Source: CAZTGZ01 sp964613385 | GTDB taxonomy: Bacteria; Bacteroidota; Bacteroidia; NS11-12g; UBA9320 | Length of the DNA stretch: 64,000 nucleotides | Reading direction: 5' to 3' | Assembly (NCBI GenBank): GCA_964613385.1 | Contig: CAZTGZ010000010.1 | Span: 1-64,000, forward strand | Shown: piece after piece, positions 1-8,859 of the stretch | Position numbering within the stretch: position 1 is the first letter of the stretch | Layout of the letters: each line of letters opens with the position of its first letter | Translations under genes and position numbers: made by a program | The notes under the pieces: generated by a model | What the model was told of the DNA's origin: nothing | What the model saw: only the letters and a program-made list of their open reading frames with translations | Database searches by the model: none

Positions 1-207
1 ATAATACTCCGCCTGACCACTTCGACCTCCGGAAGCACAACATAAAATAAGTGGCTGAGGCAATGACTTTAATTCTTGTAATCTGGATGGAACCTCATGG
101 AGAGGGATATTTACTGAACCGGCAACATGCCCGCCCATAAATTCTTCAGGGGTGCGTACATCAACGATGGTGCCCTGTTTTTCAGCTATTAATTCTTGTA
201 TATCCAT
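1..207 (-). CDS. Rhodanese-like domain protein (C-terminus cut by window edge)
   Basis: The minus-strand frame opens with ATG at 205-207 and stays open to base 1, so only 69 codons are present. The translation starts MDIQELIAEKQGTIVDVRT and contains DVRTPEEF, GHVAGSVNIP and CCASGGRS, the classic single-domain rhodanese order; the cysteine of CCASGGRS (CxxGxRS-type loop) is the persulfide-carrying active site. Such proteins move sulfane sulfur between thiols in the cytoplasm. It is the last seen gene of a minus-strand cluster with DUF6132, DUF2892 and a Crp/Fnr regulator. Rhodanese fused to a DUF2892-like membrane part is known as YgaP; here the two parts are separate genes. The family is certain; the substrate is not. 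Confidence 0.88.
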   Translation of the reverse strand, partial: MDIQELIAEKQGTIVDVRTPEEFMGGHVAGSVNIPLHEVPSRLQELKSLPQPLILCCASGGRSGQAEYY

Positions 208-211
208 GTTC

Positions 212-397
212 CTATTTTTTAAAAGTTCCAACCAACAAAAAACCCATGAGCGCCCCGTATAATGTGCTGTTTACCGGATTCCCGGTTATGGCGCATCCCC
301 CCGAATTGCAACCCACCTGGGCATAATACAGATAACCTGCCATGGCTCCAATTACAATCCCCAGCACAGGTATCAACCATTTCTTGAAACTCATCAT
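212..397 (-). CDS. DUF6132 family small membrane protein
   Basis: A 61-residue protein with two hydrophobic segments (about residues 7-26 and 45-58) around a short Cys-rich loop, GCNSGGCAITGNP, which is the signature I associate with DUF6132. It begins with two methionines; either ATG (395-397 or 392-394) could be used. It lies 4 bases upstream of the rhodanese start and 19 bases after the DUF2892 gene, so it is very likely co-transcribed with both. The function of the family is unknown. The paired cysteines next to a rhodanese make a role in sulfur or thiol handling at the inner membrane a reasonable inference, not a demonstrated one. Confidence 0.75.
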   Translation of the reverse strand: MMSFKKWLIPVLGIVIGAMAGYLYYAQVGCNSGGCAITGNPVNSTLYGALMGFLLVGTFKK

Positions 398-416
398 CCT
401 TATATGAAACCTATTT

Positions 417-620
417 CTATTCTTTTTTGTTGGTGCTTAAGCCAAAGGGCAGATAGAGCGGGCAAAATCTCATAAATGCCGTAGCTGCAAATACAATGGC
501 CAGAATGCCCAAAATCAGTGCAAGTGTTCCTGTGATTATATTGGTAAAATAAAGTACTGCAATAATCAGTGCGATCATCAGGCGTAACAGACGATCGTTG
601 TTTCCCATGTTTACTTTCAT
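417..620 (-). CDS. DUF2892 (YgaP-type transmembrane) protein
   Basis: A 67-residue protein with two transmembrane stretches (about residues 13-28 and 32-50). It starts with the typical MKVNMGNNDRLLR segment and ends after the conserved CPLYLPFGL segment. This is the DUF2892 fold, which in E. coli YgaP forms the membrane half of a rhodanese. Here it is a stand-alone gene in the same operon as a rhodanese and a DUF6132 protein. It probably anchors or partners with the rhodanese at the inner membrane. A second in-frame ATG five codons in is an alternative start. Confidence 0.8.
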   Translation of the reverse strand: MKVNMGNNDRLLRLMIALIIAVLYFTNIITGTLALILGILAIVFAATAFMRFCPLYLPFGLSTNKKE

Positions 621-679
621 ATAGTTGGTATTAATGGTACAAAGGACGATAGAAGAAATGACAGATAATGTAACACAGG

Positions 680-1297
680 TTACACAAGCGAAATTTTATT
701 GCGACTCAGTTTCACCAGGCTTTCGCTTTCCATTTGCTTAAGCAACCTGGACACAACTACCCTGGCAGTTCCCAATTCTCTGGCTAAATCTTCATGTGTC
801 ACATATAAATTATGACTCTGATTCAATTCGCATTTCTTTCGGATCAGGGAAAGCAGTCGCTCATCCATCTTTTTAAAGGCCACTTCGTTTACTACTTCCA
901 GCAGTTCTTCAAATCGCTTATGATATAATCTGAAAATATAATCGAGCAAATCGGGATGGTCTTTTAGCAACACACTCAGTTTGTGAATGGGAATGAATAG
1001 AATTTGACATTTTTCTTCCGCCACTGCCTTTATCTTGCTTGTGTCATGATGGATTCCCCCCAGAAACGACATGATACAGCTTTCACCCGGAGTGATGTAG
1101 TAGAGTAATATTTCCCGGCCTTCATCGTCAGATCGCATGACACGCACGGCACCGCTTTTAAGCAACGGAAGGGCCTGAATGGAGTCGTTTTCATCGAGAA
1201 TAATCTCCCCCTCGGCAAACACTTTTACGATGCCGGCATCCTCTAAATCATCAATCATAGCCAAAGCAAGCCTGGCGTCGAGTTTATTCGTATCCAT
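680..1297 (-). CDS. Crp/Fnr family transcriptional regulator
   Basis: A 205-residue cytoplasmic DNA-binding protein. An N-terminal cyclic-nucleotide-type beta-roll (about residues 20-120) is joined by a long dimerisation helix to a C-terminal winged helix-turn-helix (about 150-205; recognition region ELGTARVVVSRLLKQ). No FNR-type N-terminal cysteine cluster is present, so it should not bind an iron-sulfur cluster. Cysteines occur at GESCIMS, EKCQIL and KKCEL. It heads the minus-strand group with the DUF2892, DUF6132 and rhodanese genes, 59 bases apart, and probably controls them. The ligand is unknown; a thiol-based signal is possible given the neighbours. Confidence 0.88.
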   Translation of the reverse strand: MDTNKLDARLALAMIDDLEDAGIVKVFAEGEIILDENDSIQALPLLKSGAVRVMRSDDEGREILLYYITPGESCIMSFLGGIHHDTSKIKAVAEEKCQILFIPIHKLSVLLKDHPDLLDYIFRLYHKRFEELLEVVNEVAFKKMDERLLSLIRKKCELNQSHNLYVTHEDLARELGTARVVVSRLLKQMESESLVKLSRNKISLV

Positions 1298-1442
1298 GTA
1301 TGTGCAAAGTAAACGGATTTTGGATTCCCAATCTACCTTTATCCAACAACAGGTATGAAAGAATTAAAAGCTGCGAGATGCTATTGAAAGCTAATTATAC
1401 AATAGGCTAAAGCTGGAAGTTTTTTGATCAATCCAAGACTGA

Positions 1443-3854
1443 CTATCTTTTCATGACACATTTTTGAATAGTGGCAATCATGGCCTCTCCATCTATGGGT
1501 TTGGTCAGGTAGGCATTGGCCCCCAATTGAAGTACACGTTGCCGGGTAATTTCGGTTACATCGGCGCTTACTGTGATGATGGGCACATCCTTGTTTTGGT
1601 CTCCGGCTTCCCCCGAACGGATTCTTTCGATGGCTTCAAATCCGTCCATCACAGGCATTTGAAGATCCATAAGTACGACATCATAACTTCGTTTTCTGAG
1701 TGCCTCTAATCCTTCCATTCCATTATTGGCCATAGTCAATGTACATTTTTCCCAGCCTGTGGCCAGCATCTGCATCACCATTTGATTCATTTCATTGTCT
1801 TCCACGTATAAAATGTCTTTTTGATGAACGACTGTCGACACGGGTTCTGAATCCTGCGTGTTAACCTCTTTCGAAGGACCCACTGTGGGTTGTTCCGGTA
1901 ATCCTACCCATATTGTCACCCGACAATTTACGCCATGTGGGCTGATGTTTTTCAAGATGATTTCCCCTTCCATCAAATCCACAAAATTTCGGGCGATATA
2001 TAGTCCCAGACCCAAGCCACCAAACTCTCTTTTATCTTCGAACGATTTTTTGGTGAACGACTCAAATATGGTGTTCATTTTGTCTCTTGAAATACCGATT
2101 CCTGTGTCTATAATTTCGAATATCAGTTGACATCGCGAAGGTGTCTTATCCGACAGAGATACCTTAAGCTCAACAGAGCCTGAATCGGTAAATTTTATGG
2201 CGTTATCCAGGAGGGCATTGAGAATCTGTTCTAGTTTTTCGCGATCGCCAATTATTCTGGAGGGAAGAAGGTCGCTCAATTGGTGTTTAAACATCAATCC
2301 TTTGGCTTCCACCCGTTTTTGGGTTTCACCCAGAATGTTTTTCAGAAAATCATCCAAAAGAAAAGGTTGATTTTTGATAATCTGACCACCTTTTTCAATG
2401 ACCGTGAAACTAAGAATATCGTCGATGGAATGAAGTAATGTTTTGGAAGATTGCAGGATTAAGTTAAAAGGCTCCTGCTCATGAGAGGCTGCACTTGCTT
2501 TGAGTTGAGTGCCGGCAACACCCATAATCAGATTGAGCGGAGTCCGAAGTTCATGACTGATATTGGAAATGAATGACGATTTTATATCATTCATATCCCT
2601 GAAACGCTGCAAAGCCAGTTGCTGATTATTATCTTTTTCTATTCTCAGGAGTCGAATCAGATNNNNNNNNNNATTCGACATGGAAATAGAGAGGAAAATA
2701 ACTTCCAAGCCGGTACCAATCTTGGGTCCATTATTCGCCAAAAACGCATTGGAAATAGCGTTGAAGTTGTTGAGGATGAAAGCGACAAATCCCAAAACCA
2801 AAAAGGCAATACCAACCACAAAAAAGCCATCGATCGGAATCTTTTTTAGGCGCAAATGAACGATAGAAGTGAGGACAAAAATCAAAACCAGAAGTCCCAA
2901 TGCATTCGCCACCGGATATCCATAGGCAAATGAACCCGGTATAAAGAGGATGGCTGCCAGGGTGCATCCCAAGAGAATATACACGATTCGGAATGCGATG
3001 TGCAAACGCGGGAGATAAGTGGGAATTTTCAGGAAAGCTTCACCATATTTCCCAAGAAACACCGCAGCAAAAATGGCGATAATCAAAACCGAACGGTTGT
3101 ACAAGAATCCACCGGATGGCATCACATATTGAAAGAAAAAGCCATCCAGGGCAAATTGCAGTAACCCAATAAAAATAACATATAGGGAATAGTACAGAAA
3201 TGTAGTATCCCGAAGCGCGAAGTAAAAGAACAAATAAATGATGGAAGCCAGCATCAGGATTCCATAAAAGAAACCGTAGAATACCTGTGATTGGTAGGTG
3301 CGAAAAAAAATCGAAGGTTCAGAGTGCAATTTCAGTGGGAGCATTAGAGATTCGCCATCTGATTTAATCTGAACAAAATAGTTTTGTTTTTCTCCTGCCT
3401 CCAGGTCGATGCGAAACAGTACATTCCGATGTTTCACAATTCGGCGATGAAAAGGAATGGCATCCCCATTCCACTGTATGTTGATGAGTGCCGTATCGTT
3501 CAGCGTATATAAAATTACCGAGTCCGTGAGGGGTCGGGCGGTCTCAAATACATATCTGAGTCGTTTGTGGGTCGCATTTTGAATGGAAAATTGCAACCAG
3601 AAAGAGCCTTCAGTAAATCCCAGGTTTTCATTGGCAGAGGGAACGGGTTCAAATTTTAAAACGCGTTGGTTCGCAAGCACATATTCCAGGCTTAAAGCAC
3701 GATTTTCGGCTTTTAAAATGGAAACATGAGGATGAATGGACATCGAGGTGTCCAATTCCCGGTCAAGGATAACTTGTGCATGAACAGTTCTTCCCGAATA
3801 AATCACGCACAATAACAGGATGAAGGTCCTGAAAAATGAATTTTCTAAGCACAT
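1443..3854 (-). CDS. Hybrid sensor histidine kinase with 7TMR-DISM sensor (contains assembly gap)
   Basis: About 803 residues: signal peptide (1-26), periplasmic 7TMR-DISM extracellular domain (about 45-180), a bundle of about seven transmembrane helices (about 185-390), a linker, a HisKA domain with phospho-accepting His near 434 (NISHELRTPLN), an ATPase domain with N box (LLDNAIKF), G1 (DTGIGIS) and G2 (GLGLGLY), and a C-terminal receiver with Asp near 730 (LMDLQMP) and Lys near 785 (LTKP). It senses an envelope signal and signals by internal phosphorelay; no separate output regulator lies next to it. A 10-N gap falls at the membrane/linker junction near residue 395. The frame is the same on both sides, so the true missing length is probably 1 mod 3. 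Confidence 0.92.
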   Translation of the reverse strand: MCLENSFFRTFILLLCVIYSGRTVHAQVILDRELDTSMSIHPHVSILKAENRALSLEYVLANQRVLKFEPVPSANENLGFTEGSFWLQFSIQNATHKRLRYVFETARPLTDSVILYTLNDTALINIQWNGDAIPFHRRIVKHRNVLFRIDLEAGEKQNYFVQIKSDGESLMLPLKLHSEPSIFFRTYQSQVFYGFFYGILMLASIIYLFFYFALRDTTFLYYSLYVIFIGLLQFALDGFFFQYVMPSGGFLYNRSVLIIAIFAAVFLGKYGEAFLKIPTYLPRLHIAFRIVYILLGCTLAAILFIPGSFAYGYPVANALGLLVLIFVLTSIVHLRLKKIPIDGFFVVGIAFLVLGFVAFILNNFNAISNAFLANNGPKIGTGLEVIFLSISMSNXXXXLIRLLRIEKDNNQQLALQRFRDMNDIKSSFISNISHELRTPLNLIMGVAGTQLKASAASHEQEPFNLILQSSKTLLHSIDDILSFTVIEKGGQIIKNQPFLLDDFLKNILGETQKRVEAKGLMFKHQLSDLLPSRIIGDREKLEQILNALLDNAIKFTDSGSVELKVSLSDKTPSRCQLIFEIIDTGIGISRDKMNTIFESFTKKSFEDKREFGGLGLGLYIARNFVDLMEGEIILKNISPHGVNCRVTIWVGLPEQPTVGPSKEVNTQDSEPVSTVVHQKDILYVEDNEMNQMVMQMLATGWEKCTLTMANNGMEGLEALRKRSYDVVLMDLQMPVMDGFEAIERIRSGEAGDQNKDVPIITVSADVTEITRQRVLQLGANAYLTKPIDGEAMIATIQKCVMKR
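2663..2672. other. Assembly gap (10 N) inside the hybrid kinase
   Basis: Ten Ns interrupt the kinase gene. The bases just outside form a perfect 7-base inverted repeat (GTCGAAT at 2652-2658 and ATTCGAC at 2673-2679), which would make a hairpin with the gap in its loop. The kinase frame is continuous across it, so little coding sequence is likely missing. Confidence 0.95.
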
Positions 3855-4113
3855 ATCGCGACGATTTTAACAAATCACTCAATGGTTGGCTGCCTATCAG
3901 TGAATGGCAATTTAGGAATAAATGTTGAGCTTTTCGATGCAATGATTCCACCAACTGTCCTGAATAAGATATATGCTCCCGTTACCAACAAATCATCGGG
4001 AGTGAAAGCGAATCACTGCGAATGATATCCGCCGAGCAGTCCCCGGGTCGAATCAACCTATCTTAAAAGCTTTCTGAATAACCATTACCTCAATAATTAC
4101 CCTGACGGATGCG

Positions 4114-4121
4114 TACTTTTG
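4114..4121 (+). promoter_or_regulatory. Candidate -7 promoter element for the chitinase gene
   Basis: TACTTTTG fits the Bacteroidota -7 consensus TAnnTTTG and lies 22 bases before the chitinase ATG. No clear TTTG -33 partner is visible at the usual spacing. The 289 bases between the divergent kinase and chitinase genes hold nothing else that I recognise. Confidence 0.4.
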
Positions 4122-4143
4122 TTCCTTACCCTTCGTACATATT

Positions 4144-5631
4144 ATGAAAAAACTGCTGTTACTCGTCTTTTTGCTTCCTTTACAATTATTGGCTCAACCC
4201 TTCAGAGAAGTGATTGGTTACTATGCCGGATGGCAATGGTATGACCGAAATAAACTGATGAGTCCGGAAACTGTTCCATATGAGAAATATACCATTCTGA
4301 CATACGCATTTTTTCAGCCACAGGCCGATGGTACAGTGCGCATTTCTGACCCCTGGGGCGATAAGAATCAGCTGTTGGGTCCCATAAACTGGGCGGTGGC
4401 TCCTTCAGGATATGATACTCAATACGACTTTGGCAATCCCAATTACCACCAAAACGGCAAAAAACTGAGCGATTATGCCCATCAAAAGAATTGTAAGCTA
4501 ATGGTTTCAATAGGTGGATGGACCTATTCAGCCCATTTCCCCGGAATTGCAGCCGATGCCGACAAGAGAAGTGTTTTCGCCGGGGAGTGCAGGAAAATGG
4601 TTGAAATTTATGGGCTAGATGGTATTGATATCGATTGGGAATATCCGGCCAATGCCACGGAAAAAGCCGGATTAACAACCTTATTGCAACAGGTAAGAGA
4701 TACTTTGGATGCCCTGGAAACAAGACTTCAAAAACAGCTCATACTGTCCATTGCAGCCGGGGCGGGTCCGGACCATATTGCTCAGGTAGATTGGGCTTCC
4801 ATAAAAAACATTGTCGATATCGTTAATCTCATGAGCTACGATTTTTATGGAACCTGGGACAAAAACACGAATCACAATGCACCATTGTATCCGAAGCCGG
4901 GAGCCACTCAGACCGGATTCAGTTGCGCGGAGGCCGTAAACAATGTGCTGGCAACCGGATTCCCGGCAGATAAATTAACCATGGGACTGGCCTGGTACGG
5001 ACGTTCACAAATGACAACGGGCAGTCCCGGATTATTCCAGAACGGAACCGGACAGGCAGATTTGACTCATTTTGCTGCAGATGAAGGAACACCCTTGTTC
5101 TATAATATCAAACTCAAAATGACCAATTTCGACGAGCATTGGGATAGTATCTCCAGGGTGCCATATCTGACGGGAAAAATATCAAACTCCTTTGTTTCTT
5201 TTGACAATGAACAGTCCATTACGGAGAAGGCAGCCTTTATTGTGAGCAAACAACTCAAAGGAGCAATCATTTGGGAGATTTCCGGTGATTATATTGAGAG
5301 TACATCTGCTCCCGGCACCATAGCGTCTACGCCATTAACGGACGCCATGAATGCTGAGTTTTGTCGCAAACCGGGTGGGGTTTCGATCCAACAGCTTCAA
5401 AAAATTAAGGTATACCCGAATCCGGCCGGTTCAAGTATCTATTTAAACTCAGATTTACATCATGTAGAAATTGAATACACGATTATTGATGTAAAAGGTG
5501 TGCCTTGTTACGGAGGTCAGATTCAGGATTCAGGACAGGTGATTGAACTTGGTGGTTTGCCTTCAGGTATATATTTTCTAAAGGTGAAAAGTGAAAAGGG
5601 AACAGAAACTTGTAGATTTATTCGCCAATAA
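4144..5631 (+). CDS. Secreted GH18 chitinase with T9SS type A sorting domain
   Basis: A 495-residue secreted enzyme: signal peptide (1-18, ending LLAQ), a glycoside hydrolase family 18 barrel (about 22-395) and a C-terminal T9SS sorting domain (about 415-495, starting KVYPNP at 422-427). The barrel has the family motifs SIGGW (122-126) and DGIDIDWEYP (159-168); E166 is the expected catalytic acid, with D162 and D164 in the DxxDxDxE signature. MSYDFYG and the late ...GAIIWEISGD strand are also typical. It should cleave chitin or chito-oligosaccharides outside the cell or at its surface after export through the T9SS. It is transcribed away from the hybrid kinase, which might be its regulator, but nothing in the sequence proves that. 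Confidence 0.95.
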   Translation: MKKLLLLVFLLPLQLLAQPFREVIGYYAGWQWYDRNKLMSPETVPYEKYTILTYAFFQPQADGTVRISDPWGDKNQLLGPINWAVAPSGYDTQYDFGNPNYHQNGKKLSDYAHQKNCKLMVSIGGWTYSAHFPGIAADADKRSVFAGECRKMVEIYGLDGIDIDWEYPANATEKAGLTTLLQQVRDTLDALETRLQKQLILSIAAGAGPDHIAQVDWASIKNIVDIVNLMSYDFYGTWDKNTNHNAPLYPKPGATQTGFSCAEAVNNVLATGFPADKLTMGLAWYGRSQMTTGSPGLFQNGTGQADLTHFAADEGTPLFYNIKLKMTNFDEHWDSISRVPYLTGKISNSFVSFDNEQSITEKAAFIVSKQLKGAIIWEISGDYIESTSAPGTIASTPLTDAMNAEFCRKPGGVSIQQLQKIKVYPNPAGSSIYLNSDLHHVEIEYTIIDVKGVPCYGGQIQDSGQVIELGGLPSGIYFLKVKSEKGTETCRFIRQ

Positions 5632-5684
5632 TTTTCTGTTATTCCCGCTGAATTGAATATTCCGGAAAAAGTAAATCATAAGAT

Positions 5685-6398
5685 ATGTTTAAGCACAGTG
5701 GAACTTCGAGAACATATCTCCATAATCTGAAAATAGCCACCTTGTTGTCATTTGTGGCGGGAATGGTTAATGTGGTTGGTTTTTTATCGGTGCATGAATT
5801 GACCACCAATGTAACAGGACATTTTGCATTTTTTGTGGAAGAGATTCTGCAATTCAACTTTAGCCAGAGTCTGAAGTATTTCGTCTTTATATTTTTTTTT
5901 TTCGCAGGCTCATTTGTTTCAAACCTGTCGGTTGAAATTTTCTCAAGAAATCATGACAGACATATTTACCGGATTCCGGTATTGACAGAAACCATTTTGC
6001 TGTTTTCCGTTGCCATTCTGGGAAAATCACTGATAGTGAGCCATCCGGAGGCATTGGCCTGTTCATTGCTTTTTGCAATGGGCATGCAGAATTCTCTTGT
6101 AACTTCAATCTCAAATTCAGTGGTTCGCACCACGCATCTCACCGGATTATTTACGGATTTGGGTATTGAGCTTTCTCAACTTCTATTTTATAAAAAGATT
6201 GAACAAAAACAGACCCTGATATCGTCCATCAAACTCCGGTTGTATATTATTAATTTCTTTTTTCTGGGTGGACTATCCGGAGGATTTGTCTATATCTATT
6301 TGCAACTGCATACGCTGTGGATAGCAGGTGGAGCCTTGCTATTGGGTCTTATATATGATGATTTAAAGGTAAAAGTGAAACGGATTTATCAATCCTAG
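5685..6398 (+). CDS. YoaK family (DUF1275) membrane protein
   Basis: A 237-residue polytopic inner-membrane protein with about six hydrophobic segments. The N-terminal region holds the pattern FVAGMVNVVGF (24-34), followed by TNVTGH and later RTTHLTGLFTDLG, the hallmarks of DUF1275/YoaK proteins. The biochemical role of the family is unknown; small-molecule transport is usually assumed. It follows the chitinase by 53 bases on the same strand and could be read through from it. It ends 37 bases from the convergent 144-residue orphan gene. Confidence 0.85.
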   Translation: MFKHSGTSRTYLHNLKIATLLSFVAGMVNVVGFLSVHELTTNVTGHFAFFVEEILQFNFSQSLKYFVFIFFFFAGSFVSNLSVEIFSRNHDRHIYRIPVLTETILLFSVAILGKSLIVSHPEALACSLLFAMGMQNSLVTSISNSVVRTTHLTGLFTDLGIELSQLLFYKKIEQKQTLISSIKLRLYIINFFFLGGLSGGFVYIYLQLHTLWIAGGALLLGLIYDDLKVKVKRIYQS

Positions 6399-6435
6399 AA
6401 ATTCCGTTAATTAATTCAATTTTCTGATTATTTGT

Positions 6436-6870
6436 TTAAACAGATAACCTGTAGGATTCGTTCTTATCGGGATTTCGCCAGTTGATGTAAAGAGAGCGAA
6501 AGATCACGGATCCATGGTCTAAAAAGCCACTTTTTCCGGTGATATTAAATGCTACACCAAAATAGGGTACCTCTCTATTCAAAGGTTGACTTGGGTCAAT
6601 GAGTTGAACCATTTGATAGGGGCGAAGCAAGAACATCTGATCAGAGTTCCAGGCATCCGGCCAGGACTCATTTTCTCGACAGTTGGTAAAAAGTACCTCC
6701 CTGAATTCAATATCTACATTCACATAATAGCCAAAATCAAAACTTGCCTGCACATAAAGACAACTGGGTTCAGATGTGTAAACTTTGAACGCTAATCCGG
6801 CATTGTATGCGTGTTTGTTGAATAACTGAACAGCGTGTTCAATTTCCGTTTGAGTCTTAAATTCCGGCAT
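6436..6870 (-). CDS. Hypothetical protein downstream of an aldehyde dehydrogenase
   Basis: A 144-residue soluble protein with no signal peptide or membrane segment and no family I recognise. It is rich in aromatic residues (for example FDFGYYVNVDIEF and WPDAWNSDQMF), predicts as mainly beta strands with an N-terminal helix, and resembles a small alpha/beta sandwich. Its ATG follows the aldehyde dehydrogenase stop codon by only 5 bases, so the two are translated from one message and probably act together or on related compounds. The start (MPEFKTQTE) is well placed for coupling. No function is assigned. Confidence 0.7.
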   Translation of the reverse strand: MPEFKTQTEIEHAVQLFNKHAYNAGLAFKVYTSEPSCLYVQASFDFGYYVNVDIEFREVLFTNCRENESWPDAWNSDQMFLLRPYQMVQLIDPSQPLNREVPYFGVAFNITGKSGFLDHGSVIFRSLYINWRNPDKNESYRLSV

Positions 6871-6875
6871 GTCTC

Positions 6876-8318
6876 TTAGAATTTAATACACACGTTTTTA
6901 GGTTCCGTGAAAAATCGAAGTGCCTCCCAGCCGCCTTCTCGCCCTACTCCTGAATTCTTCATTCCGCCAAAAGGAGTGCGCAAATCGCGGAGTAGCCAGC
7001 AGTTGATCCAAACAATACCCGATTTGATGGAGGCGGCCATGCGATGGGCTCGGCTCAGATTTTCAGTCCATAACGTCGCGGCCAATCCGTATTCAGTAGC
7101 ATTGGCATACATCAGTACTTCCTCCTCGGTATCAAAAGGAGTCAATGTAACCACGGGACCGAAGATTTCTTCCATATTGGTCCGACAATCATAGGCCAAT
7201 CCTTCAATTACGGTAGGCCTCAAAAACCATCCTTCGGCGCACCGGCCTCCGGGATTAACCGGCACGCCCCCACTCAGAACGGTTCCACCTTCTTCCTGAG
7301 CCAAAGCGATATAGGATTTCACCTTCTCATAATGTGCTTCACTGACGATGGCGCCCATACGGCTGTGTTCGTCCATCGGGTCGCCAACCCTCATGTTGTT
7401 CACTTCTTCTACAAAACGCGACTTAAACTTTTCATAAATACTTCTTTCAACGAATATGCGGGACCCACACAGACAAATCTGACCCTGGTTGGAAAAGGAC
7501 GAATTCAGGGTTGTTTTGAGCATTTTTTCAAAATCGCAATCGGCAAAAATGATGTTGGGGTTTTTCCCTCCCAGCTCCAGGCTTAGTTTTTTGAACATGG
7601 GCGCTGCGATGGAAGCGATTCGTTTACCCGTGGCTGTACCCCCTGTGAATGACACCATGCTGATGTCGGGATGCGAACTGATGGCATCTCCCACTTTTGA
7701 ACCTAAACCGTGTACAATGTTCAGCACTCCGGCCGGCAACCCTGCATCCATGCAGATTTCACTGAGCAGAAAAGCGGTCATCGGCGTAATTTCCGAAGGT
7801 TTGGCTACCACGCAATTCCCGGCAGCCAGGGCAGGAGCGATCTTCCAGGTGAACAGGTAAAGGGGCAAATTCCAGGGAGAAATGCATCCGGCCACGCCAA
7901 TGGGTTTGCGGAGGGTATAGTTAATCACTTCCGGACTACCGGTATGGCTTTCGGAGGCGAAATGCAGGATGGCTGTTGCAAAGAAATGGAAGTTTTCGCG
8001 GGCTCTGGGAATATCAACGGTTCTGGCCAGCCATAGGGGTTTCCCATTGTCACGGCTCTCGGCTTCGGCCAGAAATTCGAGTCGATCCTGTATGCCCTGA
8101 GAAATGCGTTCGAGAATTGAAGATCGTTCCTCAATACGCATTGCACTCCAGGCTGGGAATGCCAGACGGGCGGCTTCGGTGGCTAGGTTAATATCGCGTT
8201 CATCCGAATCCGGAATCTGACTGTACACTTTGCCCGTGGCAGGCTCATAATTTTCGAGGTAAGTGCCGGATTGGGGTGGTACCAATGCCCCGTTTATGTA
8301 ATTGAGAAGCTGAATCAT
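6876..8318 (-). CDS. NAD(P)-dependent aldehyde dehydrogenase (ALDH8A1/AMSDH-like)
   Basis: A 480-residue cytoplasmic enzyme that oxidises an aldehyde to the acid with NAD(P). Conserved features: ISPWNLP (146-152), cofactor-binding SFTGGTATGK (223-232), general base E248 in LELGGKNP, nucleophile C282 in NQGQICLCGSR, and EEIFGPV near the C-terminus. The ICLCGSRIF stretch is closer to the 2-aminomuconate semialdehyde/ALDH8A1 branch than to betaine aldehyde or succinate semialdehyde enzymes, which hints at aromatic or kynurenine breakdown. No other gene of that pathway is nearby, so the substrate stays open. It is the first gene of a two-gene operon with the 144-residue orphan. Confidence 0.92.
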   Translation of the reverse strand: MIQLLNYINGALVPPQSGTYLENYEPATGKVYSQIPDSDERDINLATEAARLAFPAWSAMRIEERSSILERISQGIQDRLEFLAEAESRDNGKPLWLARTVDIPRARENFHFFATAILHFASESHTGSPEVINYTLRKPIGVAGCISPWNLPLYLFTWKIAPALAAGNCVVAKPSEITPMTAFLLSEICMDAGLPAGVLNIVHGLGSKVGDAISSHPDISMVSFTGGTATGKRIASIAAPMFKKLSLELGGKNPNIIFADCDFEKMLKTTLNSSFSNQGQICLCGSRIFVERSIYEKFKSRFVEEVNNMRVGDPMDEHSRMGAIVSEAHYEKVKSYIALAQEEGGTVLSGGVPVNPGGRCAEGWFLRPTVIEGLAYDCRTNMEEIFGPVVTLTPFDTEEEVLMYANATEYGLAATLWTENLSRAHRMAASIKSGIVWINCWLLRDLRTPFGGMKNSGVGREGGWEALRFFTEPKNVCIKF

Positions 8319-8402
8319 AGGAATTTAATTCAAAGGAAAGATTCTGCTTCCATTTATAAAAGTTGAATACAGAATTCGCACGAAATCTTGTATATTGGTC
8401 GC

Positions 8403-8858
8403 ATGCAATCGAAAGCAGCTACACCTGACGAATACATGAGCCAGTTGCCCGAAGATAGGGTCATTCCCATGCAACAACTTCGGGATACCATCAATCAACA
8501 CATACCTGACGGTTTCAGTGAAACCATGGGTTATGGTATGTTGGGATGGGTGGTTCCCCACACCATTTTTCCTGACGGATACCATTGCGACCCAAAAGTT
8601 CCATTGCCATTTATTTCTTTGGCTTCTCAAAAGAATTACATTTCCTTGTACCATATGGGCTTGTATGAAGGGCCCCTTTTAAGTTGGTTTTTAGAGGAAT
8701 GGTATAAACATAATGTTAAAAAACCGGATTTGGGAAAGTGTTGCCTCAGGTTCAAAAAAACAAATGAAATTCCTTATGAACTTATTGGGAAGCTAGCAGC
8801 TAAAATGAGTTGTTCAGAATGGATTGATATTTACACAGGCATGATTCGTAAAAAATAA
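8403..8858 (+). CDS. DUF1801 domain protein (YdhG-like)
   Basis: A protein of about 151 residues of the DUF1801 family, a small alpha/beta fold of unknown function. Recognisable parts are TPDEYMSQLPEDR, LRDTINQHIPDGF, ETMGYGMLGW and the FISLASQKNYISLY strand. An in-frame ATG five codons upstream (8388) would add MYIGR; I prefer 8403 because the family normally starts just before the TPxEY segment. It is divergent from the aldehyde dehydrogenase and one base ahead of a lipoprotein gene, so it probably heads a short plus-strand operon of small proteins. Confidence 0.85.
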   Translation: MQSKAATPDEYMSQLPEDRVIPMQQLRDTINQHIPDGFSETMGYGMLGWVVPHTIFPDGYHCDPKVPLPFISLASQKNYISLYHMGLYEGPLLSWFLEEWYKHNVKKPDLGKCCLRFKKTNEIPYELIGKLAAKMSCSEWIDIYTGMIRKK

Positions 8859-8859
8859 G

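Noticed and set aside
4030..4060. tRNA-like T-arm sequence (GGTCGAATC)
   Set aside because: No acceptor, D or anticodon arms can be folded around it.
4202..4723. 173-residue antisense frame in the chitinase gene
   Set aside because: It is the mirror of a clearly coding GH18 sequence with all motifs intact on the plus strand.
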